Below are positions 9,901 through 16,710 of a stretch of DNA of 64,000 bases, piece after piece (positions within the stretch are counted from its first letter, which is position 1; each line of letters opens with the position of its first letter). Source of the DNA: Mucilaginibacter flavidus (GTDB lineage: Bacteria; Bacteroidota; Bacteroidia; Sphingobacteriales; Sphingobacteriaceae); the NCBI RefSeq assembly GCF_024055575.1, contig NZ_JAMXOE010000021.1:1-64000 (forward strand). The letters are read 5' to 3'. The notes under the pieces were generated by a model. That model saw only the letters and a list, made by a program, of their open reading frames with translations, was not told where the DNA came from and ran no database searches. A program made the position numbers and the translations under genes.

Positions 9901-10680
9901 CAGATCGCAAGTTCAACCTATGATCTGGTGTACGATTTTCGTGAATCCACCCGGCGGTTCCGCGCTGATGGTAAAGCCAGCGAAAAGGCAGAAGCGCTCT
10001 TAGCCTTTATTGACGTTTATACTGAAAGTGTTTTACCCCAAAAAATACTAACGGTGAATGCCCTGGAAAAGGAAAGTTCGGACATGATCCTGGGCAAATC
10101 ATTTACGGATACCTTACTGCTCATTCAAGAAGGCGGTAAGATGCTTTTTTCAGAGGACTACTGCTTCCGGGCGCCGGTTGAGGAAGTGCACCAGGTGAGC
10201 GGGATATGGACACAGGCCATCCTGATGATCCTGGAGGACGATGGTTTGGTAACTTCCGAATTGTACCAGGAAAAGGTGCTCCTGTTGATCGATATGTACA
10301 CCGTTCATACCTCTATCGATTCTCATATTCTTCTTAAGGCCTTAAACGGGTTTACCGGTATGCCCGTTGATGTATTTCAAAAGGCAATGCAGGTTCTATC
10401 AGGGAAAAGAAGTACCGTAATCAGTGCAACCAATGTAGCTTATTGGTTCTGGGTGATGATGTGGGACAGTGAAAGCGTTACTGTTAAGCAAAAAAAGGGA
10501 ATTATTTACGATATGCTTTTAATGCTGACCAGGGACCGGATAGTCAACGAATGTTTTGATCACATGCTTGCCTATTTGCAAAACCGGGAGCGTTCAACCA
10601 TCGCGCCCGCGATCAGGCAAGTGCATGAGCAAATCCGTCTACAAATTGCCGAAATCAAGCGTTCCTTTGACCTTGACTGA
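6970..10680 (+). CDS. Giant HNH-TPR-PIN-like multidomain protein, candidate novel defence protein
   Basis: A 1236-residue soluble protein. Residues 20-90 form an HNH-like zinc module: Cys26 and Cys31, His48 in EICHIEAA, Asn73, and LCHQHH with Cys78 and His81. A likely coiled coil follows (120-180), then an array of tetratricopeptide-like helical repeats from about 180 to 770. A small beta-rich segment lies near 815-850 (VGDIIKLAGKEWTV). A PIN-like nuclease fold follows: Asp954 in a VLCADITALLTIFELG strand-helix, Asp1038 or Asp1047, and Glu1062-Asp1063 in LFSEDYCFR. Both ends thus resemble nucleases, with a protein-binding solenoid between. It has its own promoter. I know of no described system with this arrangement. 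The HNH and TPR parts are firm, PIN moderately so. Confidence 0.72.
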   Translation: MPEEPKRLAPAKETLNRLFAISGNECAFQGCTHSLFDEEYEFIAEICHIEAAMPDGERFNPLQTNEERRALANLVGLCHQHHVKTDNVTKYPVPVFQQLKRDHEARFLDPAQRFSVPEEALNAAYDKIERIYEDVQVIKKRTEDILVTVDASKVLLETMSSMMSVNFDGSEKLEKEYQSQLEEITKLIDTGFARRAVDQLLTLKNRIWNNIKAPLKFKILTNIGVSYHLLQDHEKTAEALIAAYSLNPETEISLGNIINAYTAINDQANALKYLAIYKEKFPESVPAYGLEIKLKSAGQQLEAIEAGLPAEIRELPEIIANLGMAAKRQQNLPVALNYFKRAVALKPKDHFNGQLLLQTYLEIFSNDFKLINVKVISNEAEAQISYALGLARQLFGDIKDSEFDKEKIALYIAQGYLLGLLKQVPDALAAYDKGLEIEPENVFLKKNKAMLLSTTGNKPAALEVLLSITDYDIFPDLPAVIAETLQSTGEGKRGIRILEDFLAVAPESYYQEQSKHILLDLSINEALTEKVKLLRERYFQTDTVVNHLSLSRAARFLGETDNANEHLQKAFDLITDESTFKEKFFLAEELCRYKFYPGAIRLYEQIAVTDSDSEPTVKLYRLYHLTGENGKALAILKKLRGKYGPTRPATNLEIDIYQMLGDYKEAQMVSEEYINKFPEHWEAVLGLSGIYLRKGLEEKSAELIKNVPYLDFNEVLMKMFLAQLNALKQRNMSYLALYEYRRIKDDQVAHNLYYQHFFQFPLNRDAREKPEEITLDCVVTLADEFDTPFLLFAENRNAADARENEIFPSHPWFITLNGSKVGDIIKLAGKEWTVKAIEDKYFYAFKESQIKCETIYNESNLLKRFKIKDFTDIIGQLSTGQADWYKQFLLGLDAYQAGMLSFGALAITFDKEPIAFWHEMRAHQKGFFAAIGCRKPEVMGKIKPSLQDKVLCADITALLTIFELGIGKIICKRFGKLQIASSTYDLVYDFRESTRRFRADGKASEKAEALLAFIDVYTESVLPQKILTVNALEKESSDMILGKSFTDTLLLIQEGGKMLFSEDYCFRAPVEEVHQVSGIWTQAILMILEDDGLVTSELYQEKVLLLIDMYTVHTSIDSHILLKALNGFTGMPVDVFQKAMQVLSGKRSTVISATNVAYWFWVMMWDSESVTVKQKKGIIYDMLLMLTRDRIVNECFDHMLAYLQNRERSTIAPAIRQVHEQIRLQIAEIKRSFDLD

Positions 10681-10802
10681 ACTTTTTTCTGTCACTCTGA
10701 AAAGTCGTTCAACTGTCAACCGGTGGACATTATAATTCTATTCCCATCGGCCTTGCCATCAATTATCTGCTTAAAGGCAGATAAGCTGATAATAAAAAAA
10801 TC

Positions 10803-10840
10803 CCTAATTTTACATTAACCAATATTTACGCTTACGGGCT
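10803..10840 (+). repeat. Second copy of the leader repeat, start codon changed to ACG
   Basis: This stretch matches 6794-6831 over about 40 bp without gaps. The position of the ATG in the first copy (6824) is ACG here (10834). It lies directly upstream of, and in frame with, the following gene. Confidence 0.5.
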
Positions 10841-11256
10841 TCTTAACCTGGATAGCAAAACTGCTTGGCCTCGGTAGGCGCTGGGGCGGTACGCCGGAGC
10901 AATACCTGGCTATGGTGCAATACATGGCAAAAAAGAATAACCCGGAATACGGCAAGGAGGAACTGCTGCAATGGGGTGAAGTCATGCAAAAAGTGATGAA
11001 CGTAGATCTTAAACCTCACCAGGATTTTAAAGACCTGGTAGAACATGGTACGGCTGATTATTCCATGGTGGAAAAGGTGGACGGCAAGGTGAAAGAGATG
11101 GAGCAGCAGCGTGACCTGAAGCAAGCTATCTATGGGCCCGATGCCGATCTTAGGGACGATGATGTGCTGAAAAGTAATGACCCCGGTGCGGTCTTTGCCC
11201 GCAAGATTGTGAAGGATTTATCGCAGCATGTCCAGTTTTCGGAAGAAGAACAGTGA
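10834..11256 (+). CDS. Hypothetical protein with apparent ACG start, first of a three-gene operon
   Basis: The first ATG in frame is at 10912 (MVQYMAKKN), giving 114 residues. The frame stays open 26 codons further up to ACG at 10834 and this part reads as good protein: an amphipathic FLTWIAKLLGLG, then a GRRWGGTPEQY segment. By comparison with the paralogous leader at 6824, ACG stands where ATG stood. Either ACG is used as a weak start, the gene now starts at 10912, or it is decaying. The product is soluble and charged, ending in Glu-rich sequence, and no domain is recognised. The next gene starts 8 bp downstream, so these are probably cotranscribed. Confidence 0.65.
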   Translation, partial: TGFLTWIAKLLGLGRRWGGTPEQYLAMVQYMAKKNNPEYGKEELLQWGEVMQKVMNVDLKPHQDFKDLVEHGTADYSMVEKVDGKVKEMEQQRDLKQAIYGPDADLRDDDVLKSNDPGAVFARKIVKDLSQHVQFSEEEQ

Positions 11257-11263
11257 AAATTGA

Positions 11264-11572
11264 ATGATTTATAGCAAAATGCAAACGGTGACCCAATTTA
11301 AGACATCTTTAAATGATAGCGAACCTGATGCCGGGCTAACTGTGCAATTGAAAAGCCTTTGGTATGATGCTAAAGGCAACTGGGATCTGGCCCATGCGCA
11401 GGTCGATCACTTAAGTGACCCGGAATCAGCCTGGGTGCATGCTTACTTGCACCGTAAGGAGGGTGACACCGGCAATGCCGATTACTGGTACCGGAGGGCG
11501 GCCCAGCGGCGTCCGGCGGTTTCGCTACAGGAAGAATGGACAGCGCTTGTTGATCATTTTTTACATGGCTAA
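11264..11572 (+). CDS. Small conserved protein of unknown function
   Basis: About 102 residues (97 if the ATG at 11279 is used). The pattern LWYDAKGNWDLAHAQV, AWVHAYLHRKEGD and ADYWYRRA is, as I recall, a family found in many bacteria, with no known function. Trp and Tyr are strikingly abundant and the spacing suggests a helix-turn-helix solenoid unit. It overlaps the start of the DUF4238 gene by 8 bp. The context in a defence island suggests an accessory role, which is inference only. Confidence 0.8.
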   Translation: MIYSKMQTVTQFKTSLNDSEPDAGLTVQLKSLWYDAKGNWDLAHAQVDHLSDPESAWVHAYLHRKEGDTGNADYWYRRAAQRRPAVSLQEEWTALVDHFLHG

Positions 11573-12437
11573 CCATCATTACCTGCCGCAGTTTTACCTG
11601 AAGGGTTTTACCGGCGGGCGGGGGCAATTTTTGATCTGGTCGGTCAGGCAAAAGGCATTCAAAAAGAACGGTCAGTTCTTTTCACCCGCCAGCCATTTCT
11701 TTTTGCCGGATGACAACACGATCAACAACGACGGGGAACCGGATGACTATCTAGAGGAGCTTTACAGCGGGATGGAAAGTCGTTATGCCCGGATACTGGA
11801 GAAGATCAAGGCGGTCGACCAAGGTTTCGGACTGGACCAACAGGAGGTGGTCTTGCTGAATTACTTTGCGGGAGAATTGTTCTGGCGGGTACCTTCACAG
11901 CGGCCGGTGATTAACGCTGCTACCGATATCCATCAACTGAACCAGCTTGGCGTCGCCGTCATTGATAAAAAAACCATGCGGCCGCTCGATCCAGAGAAAT
12001 TTGCAGACGCGGTCAAGGCCGATCCATCCTATTTCCAGCGGCTGCGGAATGTTTTACCGGCAACGACTTACTGGAACCTGGTGGATTGCACCTGGCCGGC
12101 TACGGTTAAAACTTTTCCGGGAACCTTTCCGCCTATCTGCGGGGACAACCCGGTAATTTTGCGCTACCCGGAAAAGGCCGACCCTTTCCTGGATAACCTT
12201 ATCTTCCCACTGGCTCCGAACAAAGTGCTATTCCGCATCCGGGACATGACGGAAAAATTTGCGCCGAATATCAAATTCTATATTGATATGCTCCAGTTGA
12301 TGCAGGCCAGGGAATATGTTTGCTGCGTGGATCAGGAATATCTGCTGGGACTAAAAGAGGCTTTTCAGCAAAACTTTAGTTCTGTAGCGGAACTCAGGAA
12401 ATTTATTTTTGATCACCTGGACGCAGACAAGCCTTAA
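11565..12437 (+). CDS. DUF4238 domain protein, possible defence effector
   Basis: A 290-residue soluble protein. It opens with NHHYLPQFYLKGF, the hallmark of DUF4238, and has a GDNPVI motif later, another conserved point of that family. The biochemical function is unknown; the conserved His pair and the Gly-Asp-Asn-Pro motif suggest an enzyme. A longer frame from 11415 exists but overlaps the preceding gene by 158 bp, so I chose the ATG at 11565, which gives an 8-bp overlap and coupled translation. DUF4238 genes often lie in defence islands. It is third in the operon and convergent with rloB-like. Confidence 0.82.
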   Translation: MANHHYLPQFYLKGFTGGRGQFLIWSVRQKAFKKNGQFFSPASHFFLPDDNTINNDGEPDDYLEELYSGMESRYARILEKIKAVDQGFGLDQQEVVLLNYFAGELFWRVPSQRPVINAATDIHQLNQLGVAVIDKKTMRPLDPEKFADAVKADPSYFQRLRNVLPATTYWNLVDCTWPATVKTFPGTFPPICGDNPVILRYPEKADPFLDNLIFPLAPNKVLFRIRDMTEKFAPNIKFYIDMLQLMQAREYVCCVDQEYLLGLKEAFQQNFSSVAELRKFIFDHLDADKP

Positions 12438-12497
12438 AGCCCGCTGGCGCAAATGGCGCTATAATTTATTCATTTGGCGCTACCCGCGCTTTGCCGG

Positions 12498-13256
12498 TTA
12501 GATGCCCGTCAGCTGTTGCAACAGGTGATGGACCTTCGTGCAGGGATTCATCTCATGGTACGGCACATCGGCCCCGAACGCGTTTTCGAGGGCCAAAGCC
12601 CGTTGTGCAGCGATGGCTGAGCGGCTTGGCAGCAAAGGCAGTACCTGCGTGATAAAACGTTCCCGCCTTTTCATGTTCTCTTTATAATTAAACAGGGGAT
12701 GCACCGTGACCGCGTCGAGGTCCGCGTTGCGCGGAACAACGTGCTTAAAGATATGGGTTAACCGGTCGTAAACATAGCTCCGGTTTAAAGGCGTGCCAGT
12801 CGGCACGTCTTCAAAATGCAATAGCAGCCAAAGCTCGAAAACATCGTTGCTCCAGGCGACCTTGATGCCCGCGTTCTCGGCCACAATGATAGCCGTGTCG
12901 AAGTCGATATTGTCCTGCGGTAAATTATCGGCCCAGACCTCACTTTTCTGATCGCGGTCATACACACACCAGATATTCTCCGTCGTGCCCGGAATCACCT
13001 GGTAAGCGCCGCCAACGAATTCGATCAGGCCTTTTTCACGGCAGTTGCCGATCGTGGCGTTCAGGTTCAGTTTTTTGGACCGCTGGTTCGGTATCGCATT
13101 GACCTTCAGGTCTGCATAGACCGTCTCAAAGGACTTGAAATATAAGGGTTCGTGGTGCTCATCTTCACAAAAAATGATAAAGGTCCTGAGGGTATCGGGT
13201 ACCCGCTTGTCATCTTTGTCCAGTTCCCATGGCTCATGATGGAGGTCATGCGTCAT
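12498..13256 (-). CDS. RloB-like protein (AbiLii), second gene of an AbiL-type system
   Basis: About 252 residues. The core has FCEDEHHEPLYF near residue 29, corresponding to the Glu-rich first motif of RloB, a TOPRIM-like nuclease family, and VYDRDQKS with Asp100 and Asp102, the second acidic motif. FELWLLLHFED follows. The start at 13256 overlaps the ATPase stop by 11 bp; a longer frame to 13349 lies wholly inside the ATPase gene. RloB pairs with an ATPase (RloA) in type I restriction loci and in the lactococcal abortive-infection system AbiL. I infer DNA or tRNA cleavage under ATPase control. Confidence 0.82.
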   Translation of the reverse strand: MTHDLHHEPWELDKDDKRVPDTLRTFIIFCEDEHHEPLYFKSFETVYADLKVNAIPNQRSKKLNLNATIGNCREKGLIEFVGGAYQVIPGTTENIWCVYDRDQKSEVWADNLPQDNIDFDTAIIVAENAGIKVAWSNDVFELWLLLHFEDVPTGTPLNRSYVYDRLTHIFKHVVPRNADLDAVTVHPLFNYKENMKRRERFITQVLPLLPSRSAIAAQRALALENAFGADVPYHEMNPCTKVHHLLQQLTGI

Positions 13257-14505
13257 CCTGCGCGTCCTCCGTACGCTGTTCCAGGTAATCGCCGAGTATC
13301 GGCAATGCGCCGTACAAACCGGCCAGGTATTGCCTGGCGAAATCGGCATTATTACGGATACCCTTCAGATCGGCCAGCGAATATAAGCGGGTCGCATCGT
13401 ACATCGTCTTTTCAGTGAAGTAGAATTGGTCCCTGCGCATGATCGCCGGATCCATCAGGTTCGTATCGTGGCTGGTGAACAGTAGCTGGGCATTGGCCGT
13501 ATTGATCTCGGGGTTTTGAAAAAGCCTAATGATCTTTTGCAATAAAGCGGGGTGGAAATTACTGTCGATCTCATCGACGATATACAGTCCGCCGTCCTTG
13601 AACTTACGGTATAACCGTCCGATATAGTTGTAGAATTTCTGGGTGCCGTCGGATTCGTCCTGACTAAGGTCCATGCCGGCCAGGCCGGTAACCCGGCCCT
13701 CCTTGTCATAAATATGCTTAAAAAGAATGACCGCATTGCCGGGCCGTTCTTTCTCCGGCAATTCAATGCCATGATAGACCAGCCCGACCTCTTTCAGCCA
13801 GGTCAGCACCAGCTCGGTCTCGCCTGCTTCGACCAAACGGTTTGTCGGGTGATTTATGATCCCGAATACCCCGGAGCGCCTGCTCCCCCGGCGGTGTTTA
13901 ATGTCCACCGTGATCTTGTTGGCGAGGTAACCACGGATCGCACGGGCAACTGGCCCATTATAGGAGGAACCAAAACTCAGGAACAGCGCATTGTCGCGCA
14001 GGTTTTCCAGCGGCAATTCCGCCGCTTCGGTAAACCATTCCCGGTTGATCTGGACTTCCGCTGCCGAGCGTTTAAAATAATAAGTCTCATTCTTACCCGC
14101 CGGCCCGAAAAGCCATTCCGACTCGATCTTGCCTTCGCCGGTCAACGTGAATCCATAGCGGTATTTTTTTTCTTCGAGCAGCAGGACGATCTGGAAATAC
14201 GACGGCTGCATAAAGCCCTCGTCCGATTGACGGAAAGGATTGACGCCGCTCTGCGAAAGTTCTTCCGAAGCCATCGAATGAGCGACCAGCTCCCTGAAAA
14301 AGGATAACGAGCGCATCAGGTTCGATTTTCCGCTGGCGTTCGCGCCATAGATCCCGATCAACTTCAAGTAATTTTGGTCGCCGACGCTGATCAGGTTTCT
14401 TTGATCGACCTCGGGGCTGCAGGATTCCAGGGTCGTTGCTCGAAAATTGAGCTTTTGGATCTCATCGAAAGAGCCGTAATTGCCGACGCTGAATTGTATG
14501 ATCAT
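13246..14505 (-). CDS. RloA/AbiLi-like AAA ATPase, first gene of an AbiL-type system
   Basis: About 419 residues, of the AAA_15/AAA_21 ABC-like class. Walker A is GANASGKS (54-61), the signature region LSQDESDGTQ (280-289), Walker B YIVDEID (308-314) and the H-loop TSHD with His346. The compact ATPase followed by an overlapping RloB-like gene is the AbiL arrangement. The frame opens with a TTG two codons upstream, but the ATG at 14505 is the better start. Base composition looks more GC-rich than the flanking genes, suggesting separate acquisition within the island. Confidence 0.83.
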   Translation of the reverse strand: MIIQFSVGNYGSFDEIQKLNFRATTLESCSPEVDQRNLISVGDQNYLKLIGIYGANASGKSNLMRSLSFFRELVAHSMASEELSQSGVNPFRQSDEGFMQPSYFQIVLLLEEKKYRYGFTLTGEGKIESEWLFGPAGKNETYYFKRSAAEVQINREWFTEAAELPLENLRDNALFLSFGSSYNGPVARAIRGYLANKITVDIKHRRGSRRSGVFGIINHPTNRLVEAGETELVLTWLKEVGLVYHGIELPEKERPGNAVILFKHIYDKEGRVTGLAGMDLSQDESDGTQKFYNYIGRLYRKFKDGGLYIVDEIDSNFHPALLQKIIRLFQNPEINTANAQLLFTSHDTNLMDPAIMRRDQFYFTEKTMYDATRLYSLADLKGIRNNADFARQYLAGLYGALPILGDYLEQRTEDAQDDA

Positions 14506-14571
14506 ATACAAACTTAGTCATTTAATCGAACTTTTTCAAAATTCGTTAATTTTAAACATATAAGCGAAAAC

Positions 14572-15042
14572 TTATCCGATGTCCTCATCTCGCAGCCATT
14601 GTTCGAGGCGTTCGAAAGCTATGAACTTTCCCCAGAGCATATCGCAGCTCGTCGAAAACGAAGGATCGAGGCCCATGCCCTCAGGTACACGGACATCCAT
14701 TGGTTTTGCACCACGGACAAACAAGAAATGGTCGAGTTCTTTGAGGTCGAACTGGAAGCACGAATAAAAGAATTTATTTTGTTCGAGAAAAAGGTGTATG
14801 TATTTCAGCTCCTGTTCGTAAAATGTGTTTAAAGTCGCCGTATCATCGAGTGGGCGCGCCGTTTCGATGGTAAATATTTCAATGGCAAAGAAATGCTCGG
14901 CGGTAAACTTCGGCTTTTCGTATTTAAAGAATGCAATCTCATCGCCCTGGCTTTTGAATGGCGTATCTGCGATATGACGTTTCAATTTATCAAAAGTGGT
15001 TTGTATGCTGTAGATGGCACCGGTTACTTTCGCATTCAGTAT
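14572..15042 (-). pseudogene. Broken rteC-like gene
   Basis: The frame encodes a middle piece of RteC, a regulator of excision and transfer in CTnDOT-type elements. Recognisable parts are DEIAFFKYEKPKF, FFAIEIFTIET, YEQELKYI, and LFVRGAKP. RteC proteins are usually about 280 residues; this frame gives about 157 and stops after GKFIAFERLEQW, so roughly the C-terminal half is missing. There is no ATG in the frame after the TAA at 15043-15045; a TTG lies at 14985. Both ends therefore look damaged. It points to a dead conjugative element as the source of the island. Confidence 0.7.
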
Positions 15043-15422
15043 TTAGTTCAATTTGAGTATCGGAAAATTATAGATATAGAGTAACAGCTTAGTAACAACT
15101 CGAAGCCGACGCTGTAGGGAATCAAACCCTGAAATCTTTCATCTTTTTGGACAATTACACTTTTTTTTATAGCTCGGACCTGTTAAGTAACGTGAACATT
15201 CTTTATATTTGTTCATCAGATTTAGCTGAATTTAATCGAATTTGAAAGGGTCTTAAAAGAGACCTATAAAATAAAAACTATCGTAGGAGCGAATAAAGGG
15301 TTTTTTTTAGCTTAAGTACAAATCCCTCCCTCTTACGTACCACAAAGTCATTTTACGTTAAAATAACTCAGATATTATTTTACTCAAAACATACATTTTG
15401 CTATATTTGAATATCAAACAAG
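15043..15422. other. AT-rich gap without a gene
   Basis: No frame of substance is present. TATATTTG occurs at 15204-15211 and again at 15402-15409, both exact matches to the -7 consensus on the plus strand, yet no intact gene follows. They may be leftover promoters of lost element genes. Confidence 0.4.
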
Positions 15423-15543
15423 CGGAGTACCAATCTGAGTACCAGCATTGAAGAGTCGCGATTATTGCATTGATAATCAACTAATTGATATACAAGGTTC
15501 GGGGACAGTAACTCCCACAAAATGGAAGATCACAACCTTCCGA

Positions 15544-15578
15544 AACCCTGTAAATTAGCTGATTTACAGGGTTTTTTG
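15544..15578 (+). terminator. Strong hairpin followed by a T-rich run
   Basis: AACCCTGTAAAT at 15544-15555 pairs perfectly with ATTTACAGGGTT at 15562-15573 around a six-base loop and is followed by T's. It is a textbook intrinsic terminator on the plus strand. No intact plus-strand gene precedes it, so it either ended a lost gene or is part of the attachment region. Confidence 0.6.
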
Positions 15579-15653
15579 TTTTACTCCTATATCAATTCAA
15601 ACCAATTCTTTTCAATGTTTATGGTACCAAAGTGAGTACCAAATTTTGGTTTG

Positions 15654-15661
15654 TACTTTTG
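15654..15661 (+). promoter_or_regulatory. Putative -7 box of the integrase remnant
   Basis: TACTTTTG is an exact TAnnTTTG match, 161 bp upstream of the ATG of the integrase stub and just after a GAGTACCAA repeat. That arrangement would allow the integrase or a partner to regulate its own promoter. Confidence 0.35.
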
Positions 15662-15822
15662 TGGCACTCTAAAACGCTGCATATATTTGATTTACAATGG
15701 AATAACATCATAAAAGTCACTAAAACAGATAGGTTTTAGCAATGTTTGATACGGTATTTGGAGTACCCAAAATGCTTTAAATCCAACTGATAACAAGCCG
15801 CAATCAAAAAACAATAGAAGAA

Positions 15823-15933
15823 ATGAAAGCCACAAACAACTTTAAAATCTTTTTCAAAATCAGAAGTGAGCGTATTAAGGACGGCCAATTACCTGTTTTA
15901 ATGGGGATCGTAATTGATAGCAGGACTGTGTAA
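15823..15933 (+). pseudogene. N-terminal stub of a tyrosine-recombinase integrase
   Basis: The 36 codons begin MKATNNFKIFFKIRSERIKD and continue PVLMGIVIDSRTV before a TAA. This is how the arm-binding N-terminal domain of many Bacteroidota site-specific integrases starts (an arm-type beta strand followed by a variable I-x-I-D). Full proteins are about 400 residues, so over 90 percent is missing. It sits at the border between the accessory island and the carotenoid operon and marks the likely right edge of the old element. Confidence 0.6.
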
Positions 15934-15989
15934 AAACAATTTTAACCAATTCAGGATCTGCCGGGCTAGAATAATAATCGCCGTTAATT

Positions 15990-16673
15990 TTAGACCTTAT
16001 TTTGATCTGCAAAGCTTTTCAGGTCAGCTTTGGTCATAATAGTTTTCTTTTCGTAATGCTCCAGGTGGAAGGTTTCGAGCTTTTGTAAAAGGTATTGTAA
16101 GGTAAATTTTTCGGCGACTGTTAATTTACCGGTAATCATTTTACCCACATTGTTCATATCTACAAAAACCTTATAAAGTAATTCTTTGCCTTTTTCGGTA
16201 ATGGCGATGTGTTTGCTCCTTTTATCTTTTATATCGTCCCATTGTGTAACCAACCCGGCTGCAATCAACCTCCTGATTACCTCGGTGCCAGAAGTTTTTT
16301 CCTGCAAATTATGGCTGATAAGTTCACTCTTGGATAAATGGTTATGCGTAAGTAAAATTGCCAGGGCTGTAAAGTCTTCCCCGGTTTGTAAAGGTGTCCC
16401 CTCCAAAGCCTTTTTGATGTAATGTTTTGCATAGCGGCTCATAAAGACAAATAGCCGTCCGATGTTGTTATCCAGTTGATAAGCTATTTCAAGCGCATTA
16501 TTGTCACTATTTCCAAACCTTACTTCACTATTAACCAAATTAATAGCGGGGTCACCAACATTATTCAGCAGGAACCCCATGAAATCCTGGATAGATACCT
16601 CACGATCCTGGTTTTCTTCTTCCAATTGCGCTACTAGGTCAATCAATTGGTGAATAAGTTGGTATGATTTCAT
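15990..16673 (-). CDS. MarR-family transcriptional regulator at the end of the carotenoid operon
   Basis: 227 residues, longer than the usual 140-170 because of an N-terminal extension of about 80 residues. The winged helix is visible from about 105 to 170 (LSKSELISHNLQEKTSGTEVI as the helix-turn-helix region, DKRSKHIAITEKGKELL as the wing). It follows the MpaB-like gene by 37 bp on the same strand, so it may be cotranscribed with and feed back on the operon. Two 16-bp boxes by the crtI promoter are its most likely operators. The ligand is unknown; MarR proteins often sense oxidants or aromatic compounds. Confidence 0.85.
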   Translation of the reverse strand: MKSYQLIHQLIDLVAQLEEENQDREVSIQDFMGFLLNNVGDPAINLVNSEVRFGNSDNNALEIAYQLDNNIGRLFVFMSRYAKHYIKKALEGTPLQTGEDFTALAILLTHNHLSKSELISHNLQEKTSGTEVIRRLIAAGLVTQWDDIKDKRSKHIAITEKGKELLYKVFVDMNNVGKMITGKLTVAEKFTLQYLLQKLETFHLEHYEKKTIMTKADLKSFADQNKV

Positions 16674-16710
16674 TTTTTTTAATTATACAGTCCTGAAAAA
16701 TCTTGTAAAT

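Larger units (their letters stand above)
15425..15770. repeat. Cluster of GAGTACC repeats, possible integrase or excisionase binding sites
   Basis: GAGTACC occurs at about 15425, 15436, 15634 and 15761, with a related GGTACCAA at 15623-15630; several are followed by CAA. All lie within 350 bp upstream of the integrase stub. Tyrosine integrases of conjugative elements bind short repeated arm sites near the attachment site, so this is a plausible attachment region. No core site could be defined from this one junction. Confidence 0.4.

Noticed and set aside
15475..15540. Possible tRNA or tmRNA 3' end near the integrase stub
   Set aside because: The GGTTCGGGGACAG-like stretch hints at a T-loop, but no cloverleaf arms or CCA-side pairing could be built.
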